Shown: positions 36,914-45,839, counted from the first letter of the stretch. The stretch is DNA of 64,000 nt from Bacteroidota bacterium (GCA_030692515.1 JAUXZS010000030.1:1-64000), one strand, 5' to 3'. The notes: generated by a model not told the origin, from the sequence alone. Translations and numbers: made by a program.

Positions 36914-37864
36914 GTGCAAAAAACAATTACAATAAATAATCAATCAATAGAGCCGGGTGAAAGTAAAACGGTCATTTTAAATTCGTATGAGCTTCATACA
37001 AAAACAAAAATAGAAATTCCAGTTCATGTAATTCATTCTAAAGTAAAAGGACCATCTTTATTATTATCTGCCGGAATGCATGGAGAAGAAACTAATGGTA
37101 TAGAGATTGTTCGAAAAATTATTTCTCGCGATGAGATTCAAAATTTAAAATGTGGTACGCTCATTGCAATACCGGTTATTAATGTTGTTTCTTTTTTATA
37201 TGGTAGTCGCGATTTGCCAGATGGACGCGATTTAAACCGTTGTTTTCCGGGAACAAAAAATGGCTCTTTAGGAAGTAGAATTGCCTATGATTTAATGAAA
37301 CATATTTTACCAATTATTGATTTTGGAATTGATTTTCATACGGGAGGCGCCAAAATTAATAATTACCCTCAATTGCGATGTGTGTTTGATTTTCCTGATA
37401 ATGTTGCTTTAGCTGAAAGATTTTCAACCCCATTAATTATTGATAGTACTTATCGTGATGGAACATTTAGAAAAGAAGCTTCAAAAAAGAATAAACCAAT
37501 TTTGGTTTACGAAGGAGGCGAAAGTATGCGATTTGATTATTTAGCAATTAATGAAGGCGTAAATGGTTGTTTGCGTTTAATGAAATCGTATAATATGATA
37601 GATTTTGATTTGCCAAGTAATCCTTCCGTTAAAATAAAAAAAGATACATGGGTGCGGGCGCAGAGTAGTGGTTTATTTCACATGAACGCTAATAATGGGG
37701 CTCATGTGAGAAAAGGCGACCTTTTAGGTGTGATTATTAATCCTTTTGGTGATATTGAAGATAAAATAATTAGTACTGTAAACGGTTATATTGTTGGGAT
37801 AAACAATCAACCAGTGGTAAATCAAGGAGATGCATTAATTCATTTAGGAATTGAAGAAGATTAA
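36914..37864 (+). CDS. Succinylglutamate desuccinylase/aspartoacylase family deacylase
   Basis: 316 residues, M14-like zinc hydrolase. The zinc ligands are His56 and Glu59 in AGMHGEETNG and His142 in GIDFHTGG; substrate Arg in DGRDLNR. The C-terminal beta domain (HMNANNGAHVRKGDLLGVI) is the usual one of the AstE/AspA-like subgroup. Start is GTG at 36914. Standing directly after rimK, it may remove acyl or glutamyl groups; this pairing is recurrent in bacteria, but the reaction is inferred. Confidence 0.88.
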   Translation: MQKTITINNQSIEPGESKTVILNSYELHTKTKIEIPVHVIHSKVKGPSLLLSAGMHGEETNGIEIVRKIISRDEIQNLKCGTLIAIPVINVVSFLYGSRDLPDGRDLNRCFPGTKNGSLGSRIAYDLMKHILPIIDFGIDFHTGGAKINNYPQLRCVFDFPDNVALAERFSTPLIIDSTYRDGTFRKEASKKNKPILVYEGGESMRFDYLAINEGVNGCLRLMKSYNMIDFDLPSNPSVKIKKDTWVRAQSSGLFHMNANNGAHVRKGDLLGVIINPFGDIEDKIISTVNGYIVGINNQPVVNQGDALIHLGIEED

Positions 37865-37881
37865 TTTATTAGTTAACTTTG
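37850..37881 (+). promoter_or_regulatory. Probable promoter of the small peptide gene and tatA
   Basis: ATTG at 37850-37853, a 20-bp spacer, TAACTTTG at 37874-37881, ending 4 nt before the ATG at 37886. It overlaps the end of the deacylase gene. Confidence 0.6.
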
Positions 37882-37885
37882 AGTA

Positions 37886-37993
37886 ATGAAAAGTACGATG
37901 GATATAAGTGATTTTTTAATTATAGCCTTTGTTGCTATCGTTTTTATTACTGGTGCAGTAGTTGTTTTTAAATTTATGCGAAGAAAAAATTAA
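37886..37993 (+). CDS. 35-residue single-pass membrane peptide
   Basis: MKSTMDISDFLIIAFVAIVF is followed by ITGAVVVFKFMRRKN: one hydrophobic segment of about 20 residues (10-30) with a positive end, so the C-terminus is likely in the cytoplasm. The stop is 1 bp before the tatA ATG. It has a good -7 box 4 nt upstream. I do not recognise a family. It might be a small membrane subunit working with TatA; that rests on position only. Confidence 0.6.
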   Translation: MKSTMDISDFLIIAFVAIVFITGAVVVFKFMRRKN

Positions 37994-37994
37994 G

Positions 37995-38246
37995 ATGGGA
38001 ATAAATCAATTTATATTATTTTTGAATTTAGGCGGGGGCGAAGTTGTTATAATTTTATTTGTAATTCTACTTTTATTTGGCGGCAAAGGCATTCCAAGTA
38101 TTGCAAAAGCTTTAGGAAAAGGGATAAGAGAATTTAAAGATGCGACTGATGGAATACAAAAAGATATTCAAAAAAGCACAAGCGGCATTACCGAGCAAAT
38201 TAACGAACAAATTCAAGAAGTAAAAAAAGAAATCGAAAAAGAATAA
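37995..38246 (+). CDS. tatA: Sec-independent protein translocase subunit TatA
   Basis: 83 residues from the ATG at 37995 (an in-frame TTG start further upstream would only add a run that overlaps the membrane peptide gene). A membrane helix GGEVVIILFVILLLFGG is followed by the signature FGGKGIPSIAKALGKGIREF and an amphipathic, charged tail. TatA forms the pore for folded proteins with twin-arginine signals. tatC is about 9 kb away at 47174 on the other strand; no tatB is in the window, as in many Bacteroidota, where one TatA/E protein may do both jobs. Confidence 0.95.
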   Translation: MGINQFILFLNLGGGEVVIILFVILLLFGGKGIPSIAKALGKGIREFKDATDGIQKDIQKSTSGITEQINEQIQEVKKEIEKE

Positions 38247-38255
38247 CATTCTAAA

Positions 38256-38288
38256 ATACCTGTCAGGTTTTAAAAACCTGACAGGTAT
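38256..38288. repeat. REP-like perfect palindrome
   Basis: Two 16-base arms, ATACCTGTCAGGTTTT and its exact complement, around a single central A. No T run follows on either strand, so it is not a normal terminator. The sequence type is familiar to me as an intergenic palindrome recurring in Bacteroidota genomes; its copy number here cannot be seen beyond this one. Confidence 0.7.
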
Positions 38289-38319
38289 ATGCAAGCTCTT
38301 TTTTATAAATCTGATATTA

Positions 38320-38778
38320 ATGAAATACATTTTCTTTTTCTCTTATCTTTTTATTTTTGCAACTACAACTGCTCAAACACCCGATAAAATTAAATTCCAA
38401 AAAAATTCTTCGCTTATTTATTTTTTCCAAAAGGGAACATCTAAAGATTCTGTTATAAAAAATTCAAGCGATTTATTTTATTTAGTCATTCCTGATTCTT
38501 TAAAAAAACACGTTGTTGTGTATGTTGAGAATGGAAAATTAATTAAAACCGCTAATGATAGCATCGTAAAATTAAATTACATGCAAGGCCTAAAGTACGA
38601 ATCTCAGTTTGTAATAAATGAGTTGCCTGTTGAAGCAAATTCTAAGAGTTTAAAAAAGAAATTTGAAATGATTAGTTTAATAAATGGAGCTTCCTCTTAT
38701 TCAAAAAATAAAATTCTCATACAAATAATTAATAAAAAGGAAGAAAAAGTAGTGGTTGAAAATATTTTCTTTTATTAA
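38320..38778 (+). CDS. Secreted protein of unknown function
   Basis: 152 residues with signal peptide 1-19 (FATTTAQ). The mature part is rich in Lys, Ser and beta-forming residues (YVENGKLIKTAND, VKLNYMQGLKYESQ) with no motif I recognise and no C-terminal sorting domain. It should be periplasmic or surface located. It lies 31 bp after the REP-like palindrome and abuts the convergent punA gene by 2 bp. Confidence 0.65.
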   Translation: MKYIFFFSYLFIFATTTAQTPDKIKFQKNSSLIYFFQKGTSKDSVIKNSSDLFYLVIPDSLKKHVVVYVENGKLIKTANDSIVKLNYMQGLKYESQFVINELPVEANSKSLKKKFEMISLINGASSYSKNKILIQIINKKEEKVVVENIFFY

Positions 38779-38780
38779 GA

Positions 38781-39596
38781 TTAAATCCTTCTAATCAACT
38801 CTTTCATTAATAAACTCATTTTTGGCTCTTGCATTTTTGCAATGTGTTGCACTTCTTCGTGGCTCACATTTTGCACAACTCCTTCAACACCTAAATCTGT
38901 TACTATGCTTATTCCAAAAACATCCATGCCGCCATGTATCGCTACAATTACTTCTGGTACGGTACTCATACCAACAACATCAGCGCCTGTTCGCCATAAA
39001 TAACGATACTCCGCAGGTGTTTCAAAACAAGGGCCGCTTAGTCCCGCATAAATGCCTTCGCTTACTTTAATATTATTTTCTTTTGCAATTGCTTTTGCTA
39101 ATTCAACATAACTTTTTTTGTAAGCTTCGCTCATGTCTGGGAAACGTGGACCTAAAGCATCAATGTTTTTTCCAATTAATGGGTTAGTTGGAAATAAATT
39201 AATATGATCGTTAATAATCATTATTTCGCCCACTTCAAATTTTGGATTCATTCCGCCACTAGCGTTACTTACACAAACTGTTTTTACACCTAGGGCTTTC
39301 ATCACTCTCACCGGAAAAGTAACTTGTTGCATGGTATAACCTTCATAAAAATGAAAACGACCTTGCATGGCCATAACTTTTTTGCCACCTAACTCACCAA
39401 AAATTAATTTGCCGCTGTGTCCTTGTACTGTACTAACTGGAAAATTGGGAATTTCTGTATAAGGAATTGAAAACTCGATATTTATTTCATTTACTAAACC
39501 GCCTAAACCTGTTCCAAGAATAATACCAACTTGTGGTAAAAAATTATTGGTTTTTTCACGAATACTTTTGGTGGTAAATTCTATTTGTTCTAACAT
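38781..39596 (-). CDS. punA: Purine nucleoside phosphorylase I
   Basis: 271 residues, trimeric type. PQVGIILGTGLGGLVNEI at the N-terminus, the phosphate-binding QGHSGKLIFGE, RFHFYEGYT, SNASGGMNPKF and AEYRYLWRTGADVVGMSTV carry the active-site features in order. It splits inosine and guanosine with phosphate for purine salvage. Its start overlaps lpxK by 41 bp. Confidence 0.96.
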   Translation of the reverse strand: MLEQIEFTTKSIREKTNNFLPQVGIILGTGLGGLVNEINIEFSIPYTEIPNFPVSTVQGHSGKLIFGELGGKKVMAMQGRFHFYEGYTMQQVTFPVRVMKALGVKTVCVSNASGGMNPKFEVGEIMIINDHINLFPTNPLIGKNIDALGPRFPDMSEAYKKSYVELAKAIAKENNIKVSEGIYAGLSGPCFETPAEYRYLWRTGADVVGMSTVPEVIVAIHGGMDVFGISIVTDLGVEGVVQNVSHEEVQHIAKMQEPKMSLLMKELIRRI

Positions 39597-40644
39597 ACTT
39601 TAATATTTCTTGATTAAATTCTTCTTCTTTATCCTTAAACGTCATTTCAACGGGCAAGATGTAAATATTCATTCTCTGAGCAATTTTCCAAACCAAATTA
39701 CTTTTTAAACGCATAAAATCTTTTTCGGTTGTAACTAATATTTTATTTCCGCCCTCAAAGCTATTATAATATCTTTCAATATCTTCCAAATCTTTAACAG
39801 AAAACCCGTGATGGTCGTTAAATGGTAAATGTTTTACATCTGCACTATATTCTTTTAAATAGCTCACCATGGTTTGTGCATTTGCTATTCCTGCAAAAGA
39901 AATAATCCTGTATCTAAACAAATCATTTAACGTATTAATTTTTTCATTACTATTATTTATGGAATATAATTCCCCATAATTTAAATAACTAAAAAATACT
40001 TGTTGATGGGCTTTAGGATTAATATCTTTTAAAATATTTCTAATTTCAACCGGACTAGTTCTATCGGGAACTTTTGTAACGATAATTATATCTGCTCTAA
40101 TAATTCCGCTTTTAAATTCGCGCAAAGTTCCTGCAGGCAGCATGGTGTCGTTAAAATATAAATTATTGAAATCGCTTACCACTATATTTAAGCCACATTT
40201 AATGGCTCGGTGTTGAAAAACATCATCGAGTAAAATTATTCTTGGTGCATTTTCTTCAATGGCAATTAATTTTTTTACGCCGTTTACTCTATTGGCATCA
40301 ACAGCAACTTGAATATTGTATTTGTATTTATAGATTAATGGTTCGTCACCTATATCCTCGGCCGTGCTGTTATTATCAGCCAAAATAAAACCAGAAGTTT
40401 TTCTTTTGTAGCCTCTGCTAAGAGTGGCTATTTTAGTTTCTTCTGTTCTAAGTAAACGAATTAAATATTCAACTAAGGGAGTTTTTCCAGCGCCACCAAC
40501 AGAAAGGTTACCGACCCCAATTGTGTGCACATCAAATCTTGATACTTTTAAAATGCCACTATCATATAAGCGGTTCCTTATTAAAGTAATTACACCGTAA
40601 ATAAATGCAAAGGGTAGAAGCAGTATTTTCAGTCCTTGGTTCAA
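39556..40644 (-). CDS. lpxK: Tetraacyldisaccharide 4'-kinase
   Basis: 362 residues. An N-terminal membrane-associated helix (LLLPFAFIYGVITLIRN) precedes Walker A VGNLSVGGAGKTPLVEYL, then ATLSRGYKRKTSG, ILLDDVFQHRAIK (the conserved DDxxQH) and LLPAGTLREF-like MLPAGTLREFKSG. LpxK phosphorylates the 4' position of the lipid A precursor, confirming LPS or lipid-A-like outer membrane. Start is TTG at 40644; no ATG is in a better place. It overlaps punA by 41 bp. Confidence 0.95.
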   Translation of the reverse strand: MNQGLKILLLPFAFIYGVITLIRNRLYDSGILKVSRFDVHTIGVGNLSVGGAGKTPLVEYLIRLLRTEETKIATLSRGYKRKTSGFILADNNSTAEDIGDEPLIYKYKYNIQVAVDANRVNGVKKLIAIEENAPRIILLDDVFQHRAIKCGLNIVVSDFNNLYFNDTMLPAGTLREFKSGIIRADIIIVTKVPDRTSPVEIRNILKDINPKAHQQVFFSYLNYGELYSINNSNEKINTLNDLFRYRIISFAGIANAQTMVSYLKEYSADVKHLPFNDHHGFSVKDLEDIERYYNSFEGGNKILVTTEKDFMRLKSNLVWKIAQRMNIYILPVEMTFKDKEEEFNQEILKYVRTNRIYHQKYS

Positions 40645-40710
40645 ACAGGTTAAATATGCTTATTTTTTTCGAAAAACTAAAATATTTACCCTAAAGTAAT
40701 GTATTTATAT

Positions 40711-41475
40711 TTACTCTTCGTCTGTAGCTGATTGAAATCCTAATTGCGGCTTATTTGGATCGAATTGAATGTCATAAAACTTAGAGCCTCTGTGATAACT
40801 TACTTTTAAAATTGTAGAGGTATCCCAAGCTGTAATCTTTTCCTTAGTCATGTTGGTAATTGTTTTAATACAAGAATTAATATTCTTTAATTTCCATTTA
40901 GCAACATTAGTTTTTGGATTCCATTTTACAAAATATAATTTTTGTTCTTTACCCGCGTTGCAAGTTCCACCGTCTGATTTAGATTTAGTGTAAGCCTGAA
41001 TAAATATTACCATGTAGGTAGTATCTCCAATTTCTTTTTCAAATAATAACTTTTTAATTTCGGGGTCTTTACAAATAGAATCGTTAACGCAATAAGTTAA
41101 GTTGGTGTCTTTATTTGCAATATTAATGCATAATTGAATTTGTTGAGGGCCTTTAAATTTTGGATTAGGATATTTTGTTTTTACCCAAAACGACATTTTA
41201 GTTTTTCTTTGCTCAAGCCTTAAGGCGTTTCTTAAAGAGTCATTTTTAATCTTTCTATCTTTATGAAAAACTTTTGCGCCCGTGATAGCATCTATTTCTA
41301 TTTCAGGCTGAAGGGTTAATTCTAATAATTGTTCTGGCGTTTTTTCCTCGTCCAGTTCTGTTGCGGTAGAGTCTACTTGAGCAACTTTTGTTTTTCCTTT
41401 TGTGGTTTTAGATTTTTTTTGGCCGCTTACTGTAAACGATACAAAAAGTAAAGCAATAACTAATAATTTATACAT
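40711..41475 (-). CDS. Secreted protein of unknown function (252-254 residues)
   Basis: 254 residues from the ATG at 41475, chosen because the signal peptide YKLLVIALLFVSFTVSGQ starts there; a longer frame to 41520 would place it internally. A Lys/Thr-rich linker is followed by a domain with KMSFWVKTKYPNPKFKG, a Cys-rich middle (LCIN, YCVNDSICKD, GTCNAGKEQKLYFVKWN) and NSCIKTI. The paired cysteines suggest disulfides in the periplasm. No family recognised. It lies 25 bp after the DUF4294 gene. Confidence 0.65.
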   Translation of the reverse strand: MYKLLVIALLFVSFTVSGQKKSKTTKGKTKVAQVDSTATELDEEKTPEQLLELTLQPEIEIDAITGAKVFHKDRKIKNDSLRNALRLEQRKTKMSFWVKTKYPNPKFKGPQQIQLCINIANKDTNLTYCVNDSICKDPEIKKLLFEKEIGDTTYMVIFIQAYTKSKSDGGTCNAGKEQKLYFVKWNPKTNVAKWKLKNINSCIKTITNMTKEKITAWDTSTILKVSYHRGSKFYDIQFDPNKPQLGFQSATDEE

Positions 41476-41500
41476 ATAGCGAAAATAATAAAATTTTTGA

Positions 41501-42148
41501 TTAAAACTGACCGTTTTCAACTAATTTTATTGCACGTTCAATCATAATATCTTCGATTTTGGCATCATATTCTGTTTTCATATTATGCCCAAAAATGCAG
41601 GCAACGGCTTGCCACATTACTGCTTGAAAGTTTCCCCTTAGCTGTTTTACCACGTCGTATGTGGTTTTACCGGTTTCACGGTCTATTAATTTCATTAAAA
41701 CTTTTCCCTGCGATACTGTCAATCCTTTTAATTCATCTTCAAATTCTTTCCTTAAATCTTTTTCGCATACTTTTAAAAAGGCTTTTTTTAAACCCTCATC
41801 CGTCATTTTTTCTAAAGCCTTATCGTATTCTTTAAGCTTGGCCGCCGCAAGTATTGCATAGGGATATACTTTTTTAACATTGTGTTTAGTTCTGGTCCAA
41901 AGCTCATATTGGTGGAGATTTTTAAAAACGTAATCTGTATAGACATAAACTGTATTAAGGTCCACTAACGGCAAGGTATCACGACCAACAATTTCGGCCC
42001 GGCATCGGAATCCAACTTTTGGGGGCACTGTAAAATCCTGAAAGTTTGATTGTGCTTGCGTTGAATAAGAGCAGAGTTCTACAAAAGCAAAACATATTAC
42101 TTTTAAAAATGAAAATTTGACAGAATATTTAAAAAAATAATTGTTCAT
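41501..42148 (-). CDS. DUF4294 domain secreted protein
   Basis: 215 residues from the ATG at 42148 (an ATG three codons upstream is also possible), with a signal peptide ending STQAQ near residue 32. The body has GRDTLPLVDLNTVYVYTDY, ELWTRTKHNVKKVYPYA and LIDRETGKTTYDVVKQLRG, all features of DUF4294, a Bacteroidota family without known function. The helical, basic region resembles a periplasmic adaptor more than an enzyme. It follows accC (49 bp) and precedes a secreted unknown. Confidence 0.85.
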   Translation of the reverse strand: MNNYFFKYSVKFSFLKVICFAFVELCSYSTQAQSNFQDFTVPPKVGFRCRAEIVGRDTLPLVDLNTVYVYTDYVFKNLHQYELWTRTKHNVKKVYPYAILAAAKLKEYDKALEKMTDEGLKKAFLKVCEKDLRKEFEDELKGLTVSQGKVLMKLIDRETGKTTYDVVKQLRGNFQAVMWQAVACIFGHNMKTEYDAKIEDIMIERAIKLVENGQF

Positions 42149-42197
42149 TATAATCATTTATTATCTTTTACGCAGATAGTAACCCGCAAGTTGCGGG

Positions 42198-43682
42198 CTA
42201 ATTAAGTCTATTTGTTTTCCATTTACTTTTTTTAACGGAATTTTCGGGTAAATTATTGCTAGTTCCTTTGTTAATGTCAAAAATAATAGAGCCAGCAATT
42301 GCTGCTACCTCTGCGTATTCTTGGTTTTTAACATTTAATACCTCAGGAGTGTAATATTTAGGAATAAACCCAGTGTCAAAGTTACCGCTAACAAAGGCTT
42401 CGTGTTTTAAAACAAATTTGCAAAAATCTAAAGTTGTTTCAACACCAATAATTTTGTAATCATCAATTGCTCGAAGCATTTTTTCTATTGCCTCGGTTCT
42501 GTTTTTACCATGAACGATCAATTTTGAAATCATTGGGTCGTAAAAAATCGAAATTTCCATCCCTTCTTCAAAGCTATCATCCACTCTAATTCCTGGGCCA
42601 CTTGGTGTTTTATAAACAACTAATTTCCCCACATCTGGTAAAAAATTATTAGTTGGGTCCTCTGCACAAACCCTAACCTCAATAGCATGACCATTAATTT
42701 TAAGATCTTCTTGAGAAAAGCTTAATTTTTCGTTGCGTGCTACTTTTATTTGTTCTTTAACTAAGTCCAGACCGGTTATTAATTCAGAAACCGGATGTTC
42801 TACTTGTAAACGCGTATTCATTTCTAAAAAGTAGAAATTATGTTTGTCGTCCAATAAAAACTCAACTGTTCCTGCGCCGCTATAATTGCATGCTTTAGCA
42901 ACATCTACGGCACATCTCCCCATTTTTTCGCGCAATTCTGGAGATAAAACGCTACTTGGTGCTTCTTCTATTAATTTTTGATGTCTACGCTGAATGCTAC
43001 ACTCTCTTTCAAATAAATAAACGCAATTGCCATGATTATCTGCTAACAATTGAATTTCGATATGACGCGGACTAGTAGCATATTTTTCAATAAAAACAGC
43101 ACCATTACCAAAGGCAGAAATAGCTTCGCTAATAGCCATTTTCATTTGCTCTTCAATTTCCGTTTCTTTTTCAACTAAACGCATTCCTTTTCCGCCACCA
43201 CCGGCGCTGGCCTTTATCAACAAAGGAAAGCCAACTTCTTTAGCAACTTTAATGGCTTCTTTTAAATCGCTTATGGCGCCATCAGAGCCAGGTATCATTG
43301 GCACATTGTATTTTTTTGCAGTGGCTTTTGCGCTTAATTTATCGCCCATTAAATCCATGCTTTCTGCACTTGGACCAATAAAAATTATGCCGGCTTTTTT
43401 TACTTTTCTTGCAAAATCAGCGTTTTCGCTTAAAAAACCATAGCCAGGGTGTATTCCATCTACAGATAGTGTTTTGGCGATTTCAATTATTTTATCTCCT
43501 TGTAAATACGATTGTGAGCTAGGTGGTGGCCCAACACAAACAGCTTCATCTGCATATCTCACAAAAAGAGCGTTTCTATCTGCCTCAGAAAAAATGGCAA
43601 CTGTTTTAATTCCCATTTCGCGTGCACTACGCATAATACGCAAAGCAATTTCGCCACGGTTAGCTATTAATATTTTTTTCAT
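42198..43682 (-). CDS. accC: Acetyl/acyl-CoA carboxylase biotin carboxylase subunit
   Basis: 494 residues, longer than classical AccC (about 450) by a C-terminal tail. ILIANRGEIALRIMRSA starts the fold; KASAGGGGKGMRLVE is the ATP loop; EMNTRLQVEHPVSELITG the catalytic block; RVCAEDP follows. It carboxylates biotin on a carrier protein with bicarbonate and ATP. No accB or carboxyltransferase gene is nearby, so the partner complex (acetyl- or propionyl-CoA carboxylase) cannot be told; the tail suggests the acyl-CoA type. A short GC-rich hairpin CCCGCAAGTTGCGGG lies directly after the stop. Confidence 0.93.
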   Translation of the reverse strand: MKKILIANRGEIALRIMRSAREMGIKTVAIFSEADRNALFVRYADEAVCVGPPPSSQSYLQGDKIIEIAKTLSVDGIHPGYGFLSENADFARKVKKAGIIFIGPSAESMDLMGDKLSAKATAKKYNVPMIPGSDGAISDLKEAIKVAKEVGFPLLIKASAGGGGKGMRLVEKETEIEEQMKMAISEAISAFGNGAVFIEKYATSPRHIEIQLLADNHGNCVYLFERECSIQRRHQKLIEEAPSSVLSPELREKMGRCAVDVAKACNYSGAGTVEFLLDDKHNFYFLEMNTRLQVEHPVSELITGLDLVKEQIKVARNEKLSFSQEDLKINGHAIEVRVCAEDPTNNFLPDVGKLVVYKTPSGPGIRVDDSFEEGMEISIFYDPMISKLIVHGKNRTEAIEKMLRAIDDYKIIGVETTLDFCKFVLKHEAFVSGNFDTGFIPKYYTPEVLNVKNQEYAEVAAIAGSIIFDINKGTSNNLPENSVKKSKWKTNRLN

Positions 43683-43781
43683 TACTTAAAAAACTTTCAA
43701 TTGTTATAGTGCTTAAAGATAATCAATATTCATATTGTAAATTATCTAATAAATGGTTTAGTTTGTTATTATTTTAAATTC

Positions 43782-44549
43782 ATGTTTTTCTTTTTATCAA
43801 AAATACTAGCTTTTATCATTTCCCCGGTTGTTTGGGTATTTGGTTTATTGGTGTATGCCTTTAAAACAAAAAACGAATCAAGAGCAAAAAAAACACGAAT
43901 TACGGCTATTATTATTTTATATGTGTGTTGTAATTCTTTTGTAGTTGACGAGTGTTTTAGACAATATGAGCCCGTAACACCCGATTATGATTTAATGAGC
44001 ACAAAATACGATGGGGCTATTATTTTAGGCGGCATTGGGAATATAGATGTAAGATTAAAAAAAATAAATTTTGGCGGGAGTGCAGATAGACTTTTTCAGA
44101 TTTTACCACTCTATTATAAAGGGAGAGTTAAAAAATTAATTTTTACAGGTGGTAGCGGGAGTATAGAGTTTCCAGAAAGCAAAGAAGGGATTTACATTAA
44201 AAAGTATTTAAAATCCATTAATATTCCTGATAGTGCAATGATTATTGAATCGGAAAGCAAAAATACTTTTGAGAATGCTGTTTTCACAAAAAAAATATTG
44301 GATAGTTTAAATTTTAAAGGCAATTTTTTATTGGTTACCTCTGCTTATCATATGCCACGCTCTTTAGCAGTTTTTAAGAAAGCCGGGTTTACAAATATTA
44401 CGCCTTACATCACCAACAAATCAAGTGGTATTCGTCGTTATAGTCTTGATCATTTATTTATTCCTAATCCGGATGCTTTATTTTCGTTACAATTATTAAT
44501 TCACGAATGGTTAGGTTTTATAGTTTACAAGATTAGAGGGTATGCCTAA
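43782..44549 (+). CDS. YdcF/SanA family (DUF218) membrane protein
   Basis: 255 residues. Two N-terminal membrane segments (FFFLSKILAFIISPVVWVFG and TAIIILYVCC) precede the DUF218 domain: GAIILGGIGN, LIFTGGSGS, SKNTFENAVFTKKIL and LLVTSAYHMPRSLAVFKKAG. DUF218 proteins such as SanA/ElyC act in envelope polymer assembly, probably on lipid-linked intermediates, but the reaction is not settled. It overlaps the DUF2851 gene by 8 bp. Confidence 0.9.
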   Translation: MFFFLSKILAFIISPVVWVFGLLVYAFKTKNESRAKKTRITAIIILYVCCNSFVVDECFRQYEPVTPDYDLMSTKYDGAIILGGIGNIDVRLKKINFGGSADRLFQILPLYYKGRVKKLIFTGGSGSIEFPESKEGIYIKKYLKSINIPDSAMIIESESKNTFENAVFTKKILDSLNFKGNFLLVTSAYHMPRSLAVFKKAGFTNITPYITNKSSGIRRYSLDHLFIPNPDALFSLQLLIHEWLGFIVYKIRGYA

Positions 44550-45819
44550 ATTTAATGAAGAACTTCTGCAATTTTTATGGCAGCATAAAATCTTAAAGCC
44601 ATTACCTTTTATTACAACTAGTGGTAAAGAAATTACCGTAATAAAAAACGGGGAGTTAAACAAAGATTCTGGACCGGATTTTTTTAATGCTCAGATTAGG
44701 GTTGGAGAAATTGTTTTGGTTGGTAATATAGAAATTCATATTAAAACAAGCGATTGGTTAAAACATAAACATCAGCAGGATAAAAATTACGACAATATAA
44801 TTTTGCATGTTGTATATGAACATGATGTTGATTTAGCACAAAATAAAATGAATAATGTGGAAGTTTTGGAATTAAAAAATTTAATTTCCGAAAGTACTTT
44901 AAGCTCTTACAATCAACTTTACACCTCCAAAACTAAAATTCCTTGTCATAACCAACTGGGTACTATTGATGATTTTAAATTTATTACTTGGCTTGAGAGG
45001 ATGACCATAGAACGTCTTGAGAGAAAAGTAAATGCAATTGAAGAATATTTTAATTCTGTTAATAGCGATTACACCCAAACCTTTTATTTTTTGTTACTTC
45101 GCAATTTTGGCTTTAATGTAAATAGTTTGCCATTTGAAATGATTGCGAAAAATTTACCTATAACCATTTTGTTGCAACATGCAGATAATCTTTTGCAGTT
45201 AGAAGCACTTTTATTAGGAGTATCTGGTTTATTAGAAAATCAATTCGAGGATAAATATATCAGGCAACTTCAAAACGAATTCGACTATTTAAAAAATAAA
45301 TATAAAATTATTCCTTTAAGCAAAGAAATTTTTAAGTTTTCAAAACTTAGGCCGGCAAATTTTCCTACAATTAGGTTAGCGCAGTTTGCAAGATTAATCC
45401 ACACTAATTCAAATTTGTTTATTGCACCCTGCGATTTTTCTAATTATAATGAAGTTTTTAAGGCCCTAACAATTAATCTAGACGGCTATTGGAAGAACCA
45501 TTATAGTATGGATGGAAAGTTAACAACAAAAGATTTAACTCTTGGTTTAACGTCTATCGAAAATTTAATCATAAATACTTTTGCTCCTTTTTATTTTTTT
45601 TATTCCAGAAAAACCGGTAAGGATGAGATAGGAGATATTGCAATTGAATTATTAAATAATTGTGCATTTGAACAAAATGCAAAAACAAAATTGTTTGTTG
45701 AAAAGAAAATGGTTTTAAAAAGTTCTGCCGATAGTCAAGCTACTATTAACTTATACGATAATTATTGCAGTAAAAAATTATGTTTAAAATGTGGAGTGGC
45801 TACATTTCTGCTGAAGTAA
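44542..45819 (+). CDS. DUF2851 family protein
   Basis: 425 residues. The N-terminus MPKFNEELLQFLWQHKIL, GELNKDSGPDFFNAQIRVG and GNIEIHIKTSDWLKHKHQQD are the family signature. The rest is helical, and the end NYCSKKLCLKCGVATFLLK has a C-x4-C-x2-C cluster. DUF2851 is widespread in Bacteroidota; the acidic residues of GPDFFNA and EIHIKTSDW recall a nuclease-like core, but no function is established. Translationally coupled to YdcF. Confidence 0.9.
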   Translation: MPKFNEELLQFLWQHKILKPLPFITTSGKEITVIKNGELNKDSGPDFFNAQIRVGEIVLVGNIEIHIKTSDWLKHKHQQDKNYDNIILHVVYEHDVDLAQNKMNNVEVLELKNLISESTLSSYNQLYTSKTKIPCHNQLGTIDDFKFITWLERMTIERLERKVNAIEEYFNSVNSDYTQTFYFLLLRNFGFNVNSLPFEMIAKNLPITILLQHADNLLQLEALLLGVSGLLENQFEDKYIRQLQNEFDYLKNKYKIIPLSKEIFKFSKLRPANFPTIRLAQFARLIHTNSNLFIAPCDFSNYNEVFKALTINLDGYWKNHYSMDGKLTTKDLTLGLTSIENLIINTFAPFYFFYSRKTGKDEIGDIAIELLNNCAFEQNAKTKLFVEKKMVLKSSADSQATINLYDNYCSKKLCLKCGVATFLLK

Positions 45820-45831
45820 GCAATTTTTTTT

Positions 45832-45839
45832 TATTTTTG
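45832..45839 (+). promoter_or_regulatory. Possible -7 promoter element for the PspC-like gene
   Basis: TATTTTTG, an exact TAnnTTTG match, ends 4 nt before the ATG at 45844. No clear TTTG is seen at -33. Confidence 0.5.

Noticed and set aside
37962-37994. TTG-initiated N-terminal extension of tatA
   Set aside because: Overlaps the membrane peptide gene; TatA proteins start just before the membrane helix, matching the ATG at 37995.
42183-42197. CCCGCAAGTTGCGGG hairpin as terminator of accC
   Set aside because: Short stem with no T tract on the transcribed strand; transcription could continue into the DUF4294 gene.
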